Shown here piece after piece: positions 1-6,165 of a stretch of DNA of 14,763 nt. The DNA is taken from NCBI GenBank assembly GCA_003446335.1, contig DMAZ01000250.1, positions 1 through 14,763 of the forward strand, in the 5' to 3' direction. Made by a program: the position numbers and the translations under genes. Positions within the stretch are counted from its first letter, which is position 1. Every line of letters starts with the position of its first letter. Below the pieces are notes generated by a model that was given only the letters and a program-made list of their open reading frames with translations, was not told the origin of the DNA and did not search any database. Source of the stretch: Lachnospiraceae bacterium (GTDB lineage Bacteria; Bacillota_A; Clostridia; Lachnospirales; Lachnospiraceae).

Positions 1-147
1 GAGCAGGGCGTCCCGTTCACATACAAGTGCTACGGAGACAGTCTGCATGACCTGCACCATGTATTTATGCTGACCATTCAGAAGGAGGAATCCGGACCGG
101 CGATTGATGAGCAGTGTGCTTTTTACAGACAATTTATGACTTCTTGA
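1..147 (+). CDS. C-terminal end of a probable alpha/beta hydrolase (5'-truncated by window)
   Basis: Frame 1 is open from the first base to TGA at 145-147 and gives 48 residues. The piece contains CYGDSLHDLHHVF, which resembles the last conserved block of esterase/lipase-type alpha/beta hydrolases of Clostridia (a CYG-x-x-x-H-x-L-x-HVF pattern), where a histidine completes the Ser-Asp-His triad. It is followed by an acidic stretch and an 'EQCAFYRQF' tail that is also typical of the end of these proteins. The substrate cannot be inferred. It is followed after 11 nt by the next gene, whose ribosome site lies at and just after this stop codon, so the two are probably co-transcribed. The assignment rests on a short segment and is tentative. 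Confidence 0.45.
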   Translation, partial: EQGVPFTYKCYGDSLHDLHHVFMLTIQKEESGPAIDEQCAFYRQFMTS

Positions 148-158
148 AGGATGATTAT

Positions 159-899
159 ATGATTATATTTATTATACTTGCCGTCTTAAGTATCGGATAC
201 GGACTTATGATTTTTTCCGTTGCTTCCGGAAGTAAGTTTTTTCTCTTTTGGATCTTCCTTGGCGTCCTTTTCCTTGTCTTCGCCGTGGGAATCCATCGGA
301 AATGGTACCTGATGGCGCCGAAATGGCTGCTTATCCTCGTCACCGCAATCATCTGTGTGGGAGCAGCGGCATTTATATTTCTTGCGGCCAGGATCGGAAA
401 AAGTTTTAACAGCCGATGCGATGAGCCCCTTGACAGTATCATTGTGCTCGGTGCGCAGGTGAGGGATGACGGTCCGAGCGTAGTGCTGAAATATCGTCTG
501 GACTGCGCCGCGGATTATCTTCGGGCAAACCCGCAGACGGTCTGCATTGTCACAGGGGCGAAGGGAAGCAATGAACCGGTGTCGGAGGCTCGCGGTATGG
601 CTGATTATCTTATCGCTGCCGGTATCGATGAGGGGAGGATCATTCTTGAGGAAAAGGCACGAAATACCGCAGAGAACATTTTTTACAGCAGGGAGCTGCT
701 TCCATCGGACGGAACTGTCGGTATTGTGACGAATAACTTCCATATGTACCGGGCAATCGGTATTGCGAAAAAGAACGGACTCGGAGATGTGCAGGGAATT
801 TCTGCCGGATCGACGCTTTCTTTTCTTCCGAACAATATGACCAGAGAAGTTATAGGGGTCGTGAAAGATATATGTTGCGGAAACATGGTCTTCTGGTAA
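159..899 (+). CDS. DUF218 / YdcF-SanA-ElyC-like membrane protein
   Basis: A 246-residue protein with three predicted N-terminal membrane segments (about 1-20, 28-45 and 57-78), followed by a DUF218 domain (about 90-246). Visible DUF218 hallmarks are IIVLGAQV (94-101), VTGAKG with SEARGMADYL (131-151), the ARNTAENI block (167-174) and TNNFHMYRA (191-199). Family members such as YdcF, SanA and ElyC are linked to envelope integrity or bind S-adenosylmethionine, but the reaction is unproven. The domain would follow the last membrane segment; its side of the membrane is not determined here. I chose the ATG at 159 because GAAGG (146-150) sits 8 nt upstream; the longer frame from 114 starts inside the previous gene and has no ribosome site. 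Family is confident, function is not. Confidence 0.85.
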   Translation: MIIFIILAVLSIGYGLMIFSVASGSKFFLFWIFLGVLFLVFAVGIHRKWYLMAPKWLLILVTAIICVGAAAFIFLAARIGKSFNSRCDEPLDSIIVLGAQVRDDGPSVVLKYRLDCAADYLRANPQTVCIVTGAKGSNEPVSEARGMADYLIAAGIDEGRIILEEKARNTAENIFYSRELLPSDGTVGIVTNNFHMYRAIGIAKKNGLGDVQGISAGSTLSFLPNNMTREVIGVVKDICCGNMVFW

Positions 900-925
900 A
901 ATCTATACAAGCTTTCCATAGACCG

Positions 926-981
926 CATGAGCAGAAAGGCTATATGAGCGGAAAGACTGTATGAACGGAGAAACTGTATGA
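926..981 (+). repeat. 17-bp tandem repeat forming three ATGA-linked mini-ORFs
   Basis: Three degenerate 17-bp units (926-942, 943-959, 960-976) run directly into the start of the next gene. Each unit carries an ATG, and six codons later a TGA that overlaps the next ATG as ATGA. The peptides are MSRKAI (from 927), MSGKTV (from 944) and MNGETV (from 961), and the last stop (979-981) overlaps the ATG at 978 of the membrane-protein gene. Purine-rich AAAGG, GGAAAG and GGAGAAA stretches precede the successive ATGs. The arithmetic of 21 nt minus a 4-nt overlap equals the 17-nt period. Whether these are translated is unknown; it may simply be a local duplication of the ribosome-site and start-codon segment. 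Confidence 0.7.
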
Positions 982-1679
982 AAAAGACTTTTTATTCTGA
1001 ATATGCCTATCTGTTCGGAATCCTGTTCCTGGCGCTGGGAACTGCGCTGATGGAGAAGGCGGATTTCGGCATGTCCATGGTCGTTGCGCCCGCATATATA
1101 TTGCATCTTAAGATTTCGGAGAGCCTTCCTTTCTTCACGTTCGGTATGGCAGAATACTGTCTCCAATTCGTTCTGCTCATCGTGCTCACGCTGGCCATGG
1201 GAAAATTTAAAAGAGGGTATGCTTTTTCATTCGTGACGGCAGTTATTTATGGAACTGTACTGGATCTCTGTATTTCTTTTGTGGGTTTTCTGACGGAAAT
1301 ACTTTTTCTTGGGGTATCCGGAACATTTGCCTTTCGCTGTATCGTCTATGCCTGCGGCATGGTCATCTGTGCCGTGGGAGTAGCATTTCTGTTCCACACC
1401 TATTTTGCCCCGGAAGCCTATGAGCTCACGGTCAAGGAGGTTTCCTCAAAATACGGGTTTTCCGTGGCCAGGGTCAAGACAGTCTATGACCTTGTGAGCC
1501 TGACCGTCAGCGTCATCCTTTCATTCTGCTTTTTCGGGCTGTTCCATTTTGAGGGAGTGAAACTCGGAACGCTGATCACGGCTCTTGTGAACGGGTGGAT
1601 GATCGGACAGATCTCCGGTTACATGGATCGCAGATGGGAAATGAAAGACCGGCTGAAGCTGAGAGCGCATTTTGAATAA
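978..1679 (+). CDS. YczE/YitT-like (DUF6198-type) integral membrane protein
   Basis: A 233-residue hydrophobic protein with about five or six membrane segments. Its N-terminus (YLFGILFLALGTALMEKADFGMS) is the signature start of the YczE/YyaS/YitT-like family: a first helix, then an 'A-D-x-G-M/S' turn. A conserved-looking AYELTVKEVSSKYGFSVARVKTVYD block lies near residues 150-175, and GTLITALVNGWMIGQ lies in the last helix, matching the 'G-T-x-x-x-A-x-x-x-G' ending of that family. No substrate is established for these proteins. GGAG (967-970) is 7 nt before the ATG. It follows the DUF218 gene on the same strand with 78 nt between and no visible terminator, so an operon is likely. Transcription probably stops at the hairpin at 1736-1770. 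Confidence 0.75.
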   Translation: MKKTFYSEYAYLFGILFLALGTALMEKADFGMSMVVAPAYILHLKISESLPFFTFGMAEYCLQFVLLIVLTLAMGKFKRGYAFSFVTAVIYGTVLDLCISFVGFLTEILFLGVSGTFAFRCIVYACGMVICAVGVAFLFHTYFAPEAYELTVKEVSSKYGFSVARVKTVYDLVSLTVSVILSFCFFGLFHFEGVKLGTLITALVNGWMIGQISGYMDRRWEMKDRLKLRAHFE

Positions 1680-1734
1680 GGACCATAAACTAGAAATAGC
1701 GATATAACACGAAAAAAGGAATCATATCAGATGC

Positions 1735-1770
1735 GGGGCTGCCATATAAAAAGGAGCAGCCCTGTTTTTT
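1735..1770 (+). terminator. Intrinsic terminator after the YczE-like gene
   Basis: GGGCTGC (1736-1742) pairs perfectly with GCAGCCC (1756-1762) around a 13-nt loop, and a TGTTTTTT tract ends at 1770. It lies 56 nt after the upstream stop codon and before the promoter of the Fur-family gene, so it separates the two transcription units. Confidence 0.85.
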
Positions 1771-1788
1771 ACGCTTCTTTCGGCAAAA

Positions 1789-1803
1789 TGAAAATCATTA
1801 CCA
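1789..1803 (+). promoter_or_regulatory. Candidate Fur/Zur box
   Basis: TGAAAATCATTACCA fits a 7-1-7 inverted repeat: TGAAAAT and the complement of the right arm, TGGTAAT, agree at 5 of 7 positions, and both resemble the Fur-family core TGATAAT. It ends 6 bp upstream of the -35 element of the regulator gene, a position suited to autorepression when metal is plentiful. Motif matching by eye only. Confidence 0.45.
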
Positions 1804-1809
1804 AATGTG

Positions 1810-1837
1810 TTGACAAAACAAGAATAGGTGCTAAAAT
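1810..1837 (+). promoter_or_regulatory. Promoter of the Fur/Zur-znuCB operon
   Basis: A perfect TTGACA -35 (1810-1815) is separated by 16 bp from a TAAAAT -10 (1832-1837), giving a sigma-70/sigma-A type promoter with expected start near 1844. The leader of about 65 nt to the ATG at 1910 shows no obvious structured element. Confidence 0.7.
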
Positions 1838-1909
1838 GAAAAAGCTTTTCAAATTGCGCTTCCGAGTGAGCGTACTTTCGATCGAGCGGATTATCCGGGG
1901 GATTTACGA

Positions 1910-2353
1910 ATGGCCAAATCACAGTACAGAACAAAGCATTATATGGAAATGCTCACCTTCATGGAATCGATACCGGGGCAGCAGATGACTGTCCAGGAAA
2001 TTTATGACACGATGAAACAGCGGGGCAGCCGGATCGGTATGACGACCGTCTATCGCCAGCTTGAGAGACTTGTGGAGGCAGGCGAAGTCAACCGATATGT
2101 TCTGGACAGTAACGGAGGGGCCTTGTTCGAATATATCGACAGGGAAACGAACTGTCATAAGCCTGCCTGTTTTCATTGCAAATGTGAGAGCTGCGGACGT
2201 CTGATCCATCTGGAATGTGATGAAATTTCCAATCTTCGCGAACATATGCTGGAGCATCATGGTTTCTCACTTGATTCTGTCAGGACAGTGTTCTACGGAG
2301 TCTGTGAAGAATGTCGGAAAAAGATCATGAAAGGTACGATCACGAGCGAGTGA
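1910..2353 (+). CDS. zur: Fur-family metal-responsive repressor, probably Zur
   Basis: A 147-residue Fur-family protein. The N-terminal winged helix (about 5-80) includes the family DNA-recognition segment GMTTVYRQLERLVEAGEV (43-60). The C-terminal dimerisation and metal domain holds two CxxC pairs, C92-C95 and C132-C135, the structural zinc site common in Fur, Zur and PerR. Further possible ligands are H100, C103, H112, H116 and H117, plus an unusual cluster C82-H83-C87-H89-C90. The adjoining downstream genes encode a ZnuCB-type transporter, so zinc sensing (Zur) is favoured over iron (Fur) or manganese; this is inference from context. The ATG at 1910 follows GGGGG (1897-1901). The candidate box at 1789 suggests autoregulation, with derepression of the whole operon at low metal. 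Confidence 0.85.
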   Translation: MAKSQYRTKHYMEMLTFMESIPGQQMTVQEIYDTMKQRGSRIGMTTVYRQLERLVEAGEVNRYVLDSNGGALFEYIDRETNCHKPACFHCKCESCGRLIHLECDEISNLREHMLEHHGFSLDSVRTVFYGVCEECRKKIMKGTITSE

Positions 2354-2369
2354 AGATCAAGGAGTAGAT

Positions 2370-3086
2370 ATGGCACAGCTTACATGTAAGAATCTGACTC
2401 TGGGATACGAGGGGGATGTCCTCGTACGAAATCTGAGTTTTGAAGTGAATAAAGGAGATTATCTGTGTATCGTCGGTGAGAACGGATCCGGCAAATCCAC
2501 TCTGATGAAGACGCTTCTGCGTCTGATGGCTCCGATGTCAGGTTCCATCACGACCGGAGACGGTGTGACGGCCCGGGAAATCGGGTATCTGCCGCAGCAG
2601 ACAGTCGTGCAGCGGGACTTCCCCGCCTCTGTGTGGGAGATCGTTCTTTCAGGCTGTCAGGCAAGAGGAAAGTTCCATCCGTTCTATACAAAAGAAGAGA
2701 AACAGATGGCACGGGACAATATTGCCCGCATGGGACTTCAGTCTTTTACCGACCGCTGCTACCGGGAGCTTTCCGGAGGCCAGCAGCAGAGAGTCCTGCT
2801 GGCGCGGGCACTTTGCGCGACCCGGAAGATCCTTCTTCTGGACGAACCTGTCTCGGGACTCGATCCGAAAGTGACCAATGACATGTATTCACTCATTGAG
2901 CATTTGAATAAGGATGAGGGCGTTACGATCATCATGGTCTCCCACGATGTACATGCCGCGGTGCGATATGCCAGCCATATTTTACATATAGGCAGTACGG
3001 TATTTTTCGGAACAAAGGAAAAGTATCTTACGAGCCGGGAAGGAAGACTGTTCACAGCTTATCAGGAAGAGGAGGCAGGAATATGA
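2370..3086 (+). CDS. znuC: Zinc/manganese-type ABC transporter ATPase (ZnuC-like)
   Basis: The 238-residue cytoplasmic ATPase of a cluster-A metal importer. All nucleotide-binding motifs are intact: Walker A GENGSGKST (36-44), Q-loop Q76/Q77, signature LSGGQQQR (134-141), Walker B ILLLDEP (154-160) with catalytic E159, and switch H192 in SHDVH. It would power the permease encoded directly after it. AAGGAG (2359-2364) precedes the ATG, only 16 nt after the regulator stop, so one transcript carries both. Its stop overlaps the permease start (ATGA at 3083). Zinc is the likely substrate because of the Fur/Zur neighbour, but manganese or iron relatives share these motifs. Confidence 0.88.
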   Translation: MAQLTCKNLTLGYEGDVLVRNLSFEVNKGDYLCIVGENGSGKSTLMKTLLRLMAPMSGSITTGDGVTAREIGYLPQQTVVQRDFPASVWEIVLSGCQARGKFHPFYTKEEKQMARDNIARMGLQSFTDRCYRELSGGQQQRVLLARALCATRKILLLDEPVSGLDPKVTNDMYSLIEHLNKDEGVTIIMVSHDVHAAVRYASHILHIGSTVFFGTKEKYLTSREGRLFTAYQEEEAGI

Positions 3087-3922
3087 TACAGACACTTGCC
3101 TATTATTTCGGTTTTCCGTTCGTTCGGTATGCATTGATCGTCGGTGTACTGATCGCGCTCTGTTCTTCGCTTCTGGGCGTGACGTTGGTACTGAAACGTT
3201 TCTCCTTTATAGGGGACGGACTGTCCCATGTCGCGTTCGGCGCGATCGCGATCGCATCGGTATTGAATCTTTCGAATGATATGCTGTTCGTTCTGCCGGC
3301 AACGGTGGTCTGTGCGGTCCTGCTGCTTCGGACCGGTCAGAATACGAAGATCAAGGGAGATGCGGCCGTTGCGATGATCTCGGTCGGGGCACTGGCCATC
3401 GGCTATCTGCTAATGAATATTTTTTCGACCTCGACGAACCTGACAGGCGATATCTGCAGTACCCTTTTCGGGTCGACTTCCATCCTGACGCTGTCGGTAT
3501 CGGAAGTCTGGCTCTGTGTGGTGCTTTCTGTAGCGGTCGTCGTGATATTTGTCGTATTCTATAACAAAATTTTCGCAGTCACATTTGACGAGAACTTTGC
3601 GAAAGCGGTGGGGACCAATGTAAACGGCTACAATCTTCTGATCGCGGTGACGATCGCCATTATCATTGTACTCGCAATGAACCTTGTGGGCTCGCTGCTC
3701 ATCTCGGCCCTGGTCATTTTTCCGGCCCTTTCGGCCATGCGTGTCTTCAGGACATTCAGGACGGTGACGATCTGCGCGGCTGTCATCTCCGTGATCTGTG
3801 CAGTCCTGGGCATTTTGATCTCGATCCTGGCAGGTACACCGGTCGGATCGACGATCGTAGTGATCGATATTCTGGCTTTCTTTACCGCCTGCGCGGCCGG
3901 CCGGATCCGATACGGAAAATAA
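3083..3922 (+). CDS. znuB: Metal ABC transporter permease, ABC-3 family (ZnuB-like)
   Basis: A 279-residue membrane protein with about eight hydrophobic segments, fitting the ABC-3 family (ZnuB/MntB/TroC; usual length 260-290). Family landmarks are GDGLSHVAFGAIA near residues 44-56 and a late conserved region, GSLLISALVIFPALSAMR (about 209-226), the expected contact with the ATPase. It begins inside the last codons of the ATPase gene (ATGA overlap), which implies translational coupling. The operon ends here at a terminator shared with the convergent corrinoid-type operon. No cognate substrate-binding protein (ZnuA) is encoded next to it, so that component must lie elsewhere or be shared. Confidence 0.87.
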   Translation: MIQTLAYYFGFPFVRYALIVGVLIALCSSLLGVTLVLKRFSFIGDGLSHVAFGAIAIASVLNLSNDMLFVLPATVVCAVLLLRTGQNTKIKGDAAVAMISVGALAIGYLLMNIFSTSTNLTGDICSTLFGSTSILTLSVSEVWLCVVLSVAVVVIFVVFYNKIFAVTFDENFAKAVGTNVNGYNLLIAVTIAIIIVLAMNLVGSLLISALVIFPALSAMRVFRTFRTVTICAAVISVICAVLGILISILAGTPVGSTIVVIDILAFFTACAAGRIRYGK

Positions 3923-3950
3923 GGCCGGTCCGGGGAGGGATCAGCCTTTT
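3921..3950. terminator. Bidirectional terminator between convergent operons
   Basis: AAGGC-c-GGTCC (3921-3931) pairs with GGATC-a-GCCTT (3938-3948) around a GGGGAG loop: ten pairs, including one G-U, with one mismatch. On the + strand it ends in TTTT (3947-3950); on the - strand it is followed by ATTTT. It includes the last bases of the ZnuB stop (3920-3922) and the stop of the ATPase on the other strand (3941-3943), so it appears to end both operons. Confidence 0.65.
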
Positions 3951-5011
3951 AAAAGATCTTTATTTCGTGCGTTCAGAGTGCCGAATTCCTTCAGGCAGCA
4001 TATTATTTCACCGCAGGAGGAGGCAATTTTTCGCGCTCTGTCGAAGGTCTCATCGGAGATTGGCTCAAAAGCCTTCTCCGAGATGACTTCGGACGCCAGT
4101 GCACAGGCAATCGGGTATTCCATATCGTTCCTGTGCAGAATGCCTGCGGCAAATGCGATGCCCTGCCGGTGAAGCCTGCGATAGACCGGGATGGCACAGC
4201 CGCCGCCACCGATGACAAATACCGTCGGTCTCCCGGAAATCTTCGGAAGTTCCGGAGACCCGCAATATGCCAGATAACTTCCCTGTTCGATATCGAACAG
4301 GGTTTTTATATATTCATCCGTAAAAACTTCCTCAGGTCTTCCCGTCCGGTCGATCTTTCCGTCTTTTATGCACAGAACAAGATCCGAGATTTTCTGTGCG
4401 AGGTCGATCTCATGCAGAGACATGATGACAGAAATATTTTTCTGTCTGACAAGAGTTTGAAGCAGCCAGAGGAGTTCCAGCTTGTGATGGATGTCAAGAT
4501 AAGAGGTGGGTTCATCCATCACCAGAACGCCGGGATCCTGACACAGGGACCGGGCCAGGAGAATACGCTGCCGCTGACCGTCGCTGATGGCGTTGAACGG
4601 GCGATCTTCCAGGTCTGAAGTGTGGGTCAGAGACATAGCTTCGGTGACTTTCCGATTGTCTTCGGCGGAAAGGATGCCAAGCCGGCCGGTGTAGGGATAC
4701 CTGCCGGTCGAAACGAGGTCCCTGCAGGTCATCAGTTCCGGGTCGATCCGCTCTGTTAAGAGAAGAGACATACTTTTCGCGATCCTGTCTGCAGAGAGAT
4801 CACGCATGTCCTCTTTTCCGAGGTAGACTGCGCCCATGAGGGGCTTCAGCTGCATGGAGACGGTCTTGAGCAGGGTGGATTTGCCCGCACCGTTCGGACC
4901 GATGAGCGTCAGGATCTGTCCGGGCATGACTTCCAGAGAAATATCATGCAGCACTGCTTTTGCACCGTAACCGGCTGTTAGTTTTTCTGTTCGAAGAGAG
5001 ATACTTTTCAA
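3941..5011 (-). CDS. Corrinoid/siderophore-type ABC transporter ATPase with extra C-terminal domain (BtuD/FecE-like)
   Basis: A 356-residue protein, about 100 longer than a normal BtuD or FecE. Residues 1-250 are the ATPase: Walker A GPNGAGKST (38-46), a divergent signature ISDGQRQR (142-149), Walker B VLVMDEP (162-168), a D-loop Asp (LDI, 172-174) and the switch His in SLHEIDL. The Q-loop region reads LLLTERID, without an evident glutamine. Residues about 258-356 form a separate domain beginning VFVIGGGG, a glycine-rich Rossmann-like turn, with no function I can name. The start is TTG at 5009-5011 with GAGGTGA ahead of it; that TGA is also the permease stop (5015-5017), so the two are translationally coupled. 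The B12 riboswitch upstream makes a corrinoid or cobalt-related tetrapyrrole the likeliest substrate; iron-siderophore or heme remain possible. Confidence 0.83.
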   Translation of the reverse strand: MKSISLRTEKLTAGYGAKAVLHDISLEVMPGQILTLIGPNGAGKSTLLKTVSMQLKPLMGAVYLGKEDMRDLSADRIAKSMSLLLTERIDPELMTCRDLVSTGRYPYTGRLGILSAEDNRKVTEAMSLTHTSDLEDRPFNAISDGQRQRILLARSLCQDPGVLVMDEPTSYLDIHHKLELLWLLQTLVRQKNISVIMSLHEIDLAQKISDLVLCIKDGKIDRTGRPEEVFTDEYIKTLFDIEQGSYLAYCGSPELPKISGRPTVFVIGGGGCAIPVYRRLHRQGIAFAAGILHRNDMEYPIACALASEVISEKAFEPISDETFDRARKIASSCGEIICCLKEFGTLNARNKDLLKG

Positions 5012-5014
5012 GGG

Positions 5015-6022
5015 TCACCTCTTTCTGTGCAGCAGTATCCAGATGACGACCGGAGCACCGAACACGGCGGTCACGGAACTGATTGATAATTCGGTCGGGG
5101 CGAAAGCGCATCTGGCGATCAGGTCACAGGCCAGACAGAAACAGGATCCGCCCAGAAAAGAAGCCGGGATGATCATGATTGGGGATGCGGTCCGGAAAAG
5201 GTTCTTTACCAGATGCGGAACTGCGATGCCCACGAAAGAGATCGGGCCGGCAAAGGCCGTCACGCACGCGGACAGCATACTCGAAAGAAGGATGAGCTCC
5301 ACGCGGAAGAGCCGTATATTTACGCCCATATTCTGCGCGTAGTTCTCTCCCAGTTGATAGGCTCCGATCGGTTTGGAAAGCAGAAAACTGAGCACCAGAC
5401 ACGGGAGGACAATGAGAGAGCCGGCTTTTACACCGGTCCAGCCTGCTCCGGAAAAACTTCCGAGTGCCCAGTTATGCAGATTTACGATATTGGAATCATC
5501 CGCAAAGGTGACAATAAAATCCGTAATTGCGGAACAGATATATCCGATCATGACGCCGCAGACGACAAGCAGGGACATGTTCGATACTTTCATGGAAATG
5601 AGCAGAATGAATCCCATGGAAATGAGAGATCCTGCAAATGCTGCCGCGACCAGACCGATGCTTCCGACCGTCAGCCCCCGCCCGAGAAAAAAGATCATGG
5701 TAAGCGCTACGGTCAGTTTGGCTCCGGACGAGATGCCGAGGACAAAAGGACCTGCGATCGGGTTGTTAAAAAATGTCTGCAGGAGATAGCCGGACACGGA
5801 CAGGGCGCCGCCAAGAAGAGCTGCGGAAATAATTCTGGGAATCCGGATCTCCCAAATGATCTGCCCGGAAGCATCCGGGGATCCGCCCAAAACGAGGGTA
5901 TGCAGGATCTCGAGGGGCGTCAGCCGAATGCTTCCGGAATTGATATTCAGGATGATGAGGATTGTCAGCAGGATTGCCAGCGTGATAAAGCAGGTTGTCC
6001 GGCGTAAAGATCTGTGTGACAT
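5015..6022 (-). CDS. ABC importer permease, FecCD/BtuC family
   Basis: A 335-residue membrane protein of the FecCD family, matching the usual length (about 320-350) and about ten membrane helices. Diagnostic segments are RIPRIISAALLGGALSVSG followed by LLQTFFNNPIAGPFVLGISSGA (about 59-101), the classic FecCD block, and GPISFVGIAVPHLVK (about 265-280), the site that contacts the ATPase. It should form a homodimeric channel receiving ligand from the binding lipoprotein encoded upstream. GGAG lies about 10 nt before the ATG at 6022. The 116-nt gap from the binding-protein gene holds the decayed 39-bp repeats, and I see no terminator there, so it should be on the same transcript. Confidence 0.9.
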   Translation of the reverse strand: MSHRSLRRTTCFITLAILLTILIILNINSGSIRLTPLEILHTLVLGGSPDASGQIIWEIRIPRIISAALLGGALSVSGYLLQTFFNNPIAGPFVLGISSGAKLTVALTMIFFLGRGLTVGSIGLVAAAFAGSLISMGFILLISMKVSNMSLLVVCGVMIGYICSAITDFIVTFADDSNIVNLHNWALGSFSGAGWTGVKAGSLIVLPCLVLSFLLSKPIGAYQLGENYAQNMGVNIRLFRVELILLSSMLSACVTAFAGPISFVGIAVPHLVKNLFRTASPIMIIPASFLGGSCFCLACDLIARCAFAPTELSISSVTAVFGAPVVIWILLHRKR

Positions 6023-6065
6023 AAGATGTTTCTCCGCTCTTTAAGATGAATCCACGGGTTTTTAT

Positions 6066-6165
6066 GCAGCAAATGCGGGAACTCCGTAATTCAGGGATCT
6101 CAGTGCAGCCTGTGAAGAAACTCCATAATTTAGGAATCTCAGTTCAGCCTGTGCAGGAATTCCAT
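6066..6165. repeat. 39-bp tandem duplication covering the stop codon of the binding-protein gene
   Basis: Copies at 6081-6119 and 6120-6158 agree at 33 of 39 positions, with partial decayed copies on both sides (6066-6080 and about 6159-6165). Read on the - strand, each copy repeats the last codons of the binding protein: EFLHRLN-stop (the real end), then EFLHRLH-stop, then a worn EFPHLLH. Because 39 is divisible by three, all copies stay in the same frame, separated by stop codons. Confidence 0.85.

Noticed and set aside
114..158. Longer N-terminus of the DUF218 protein from ATG 114
   Set aside because: It lies inside the coding end of the preceding gene and lacks a ribosome site, while ATG 159 has GAAGG at good spacing and starts directly with a membrane helix.
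926..981. CRISPR or direct-repeat array
   Set aside because: Units are 17 bp, directly adjacent with no spacers, and degenerate; they fit a local tandem duplication.
1731..1988. 85-codon open frame before and overlapping the Fur-family gene
   Set aside because: It runs through the terminator, the promoter and into the regulator in another frame; no protein-like features.
4133..4618. 161-codon open frame on the + strand inside the ATPase gene
   Set aside because: Antisense to the intact Walker B and signature region of a recognised ATPase; no ribosome site or family resemblance.
5213..6007. 264-codon open frame on the + strand opposite the FecCD permease
   Set aside because: Its translation is polar, low in hydrophobic structure and lacks a ribosome site; the opposite strand encodes a clear FecCD protein, so this is a shadow frame.
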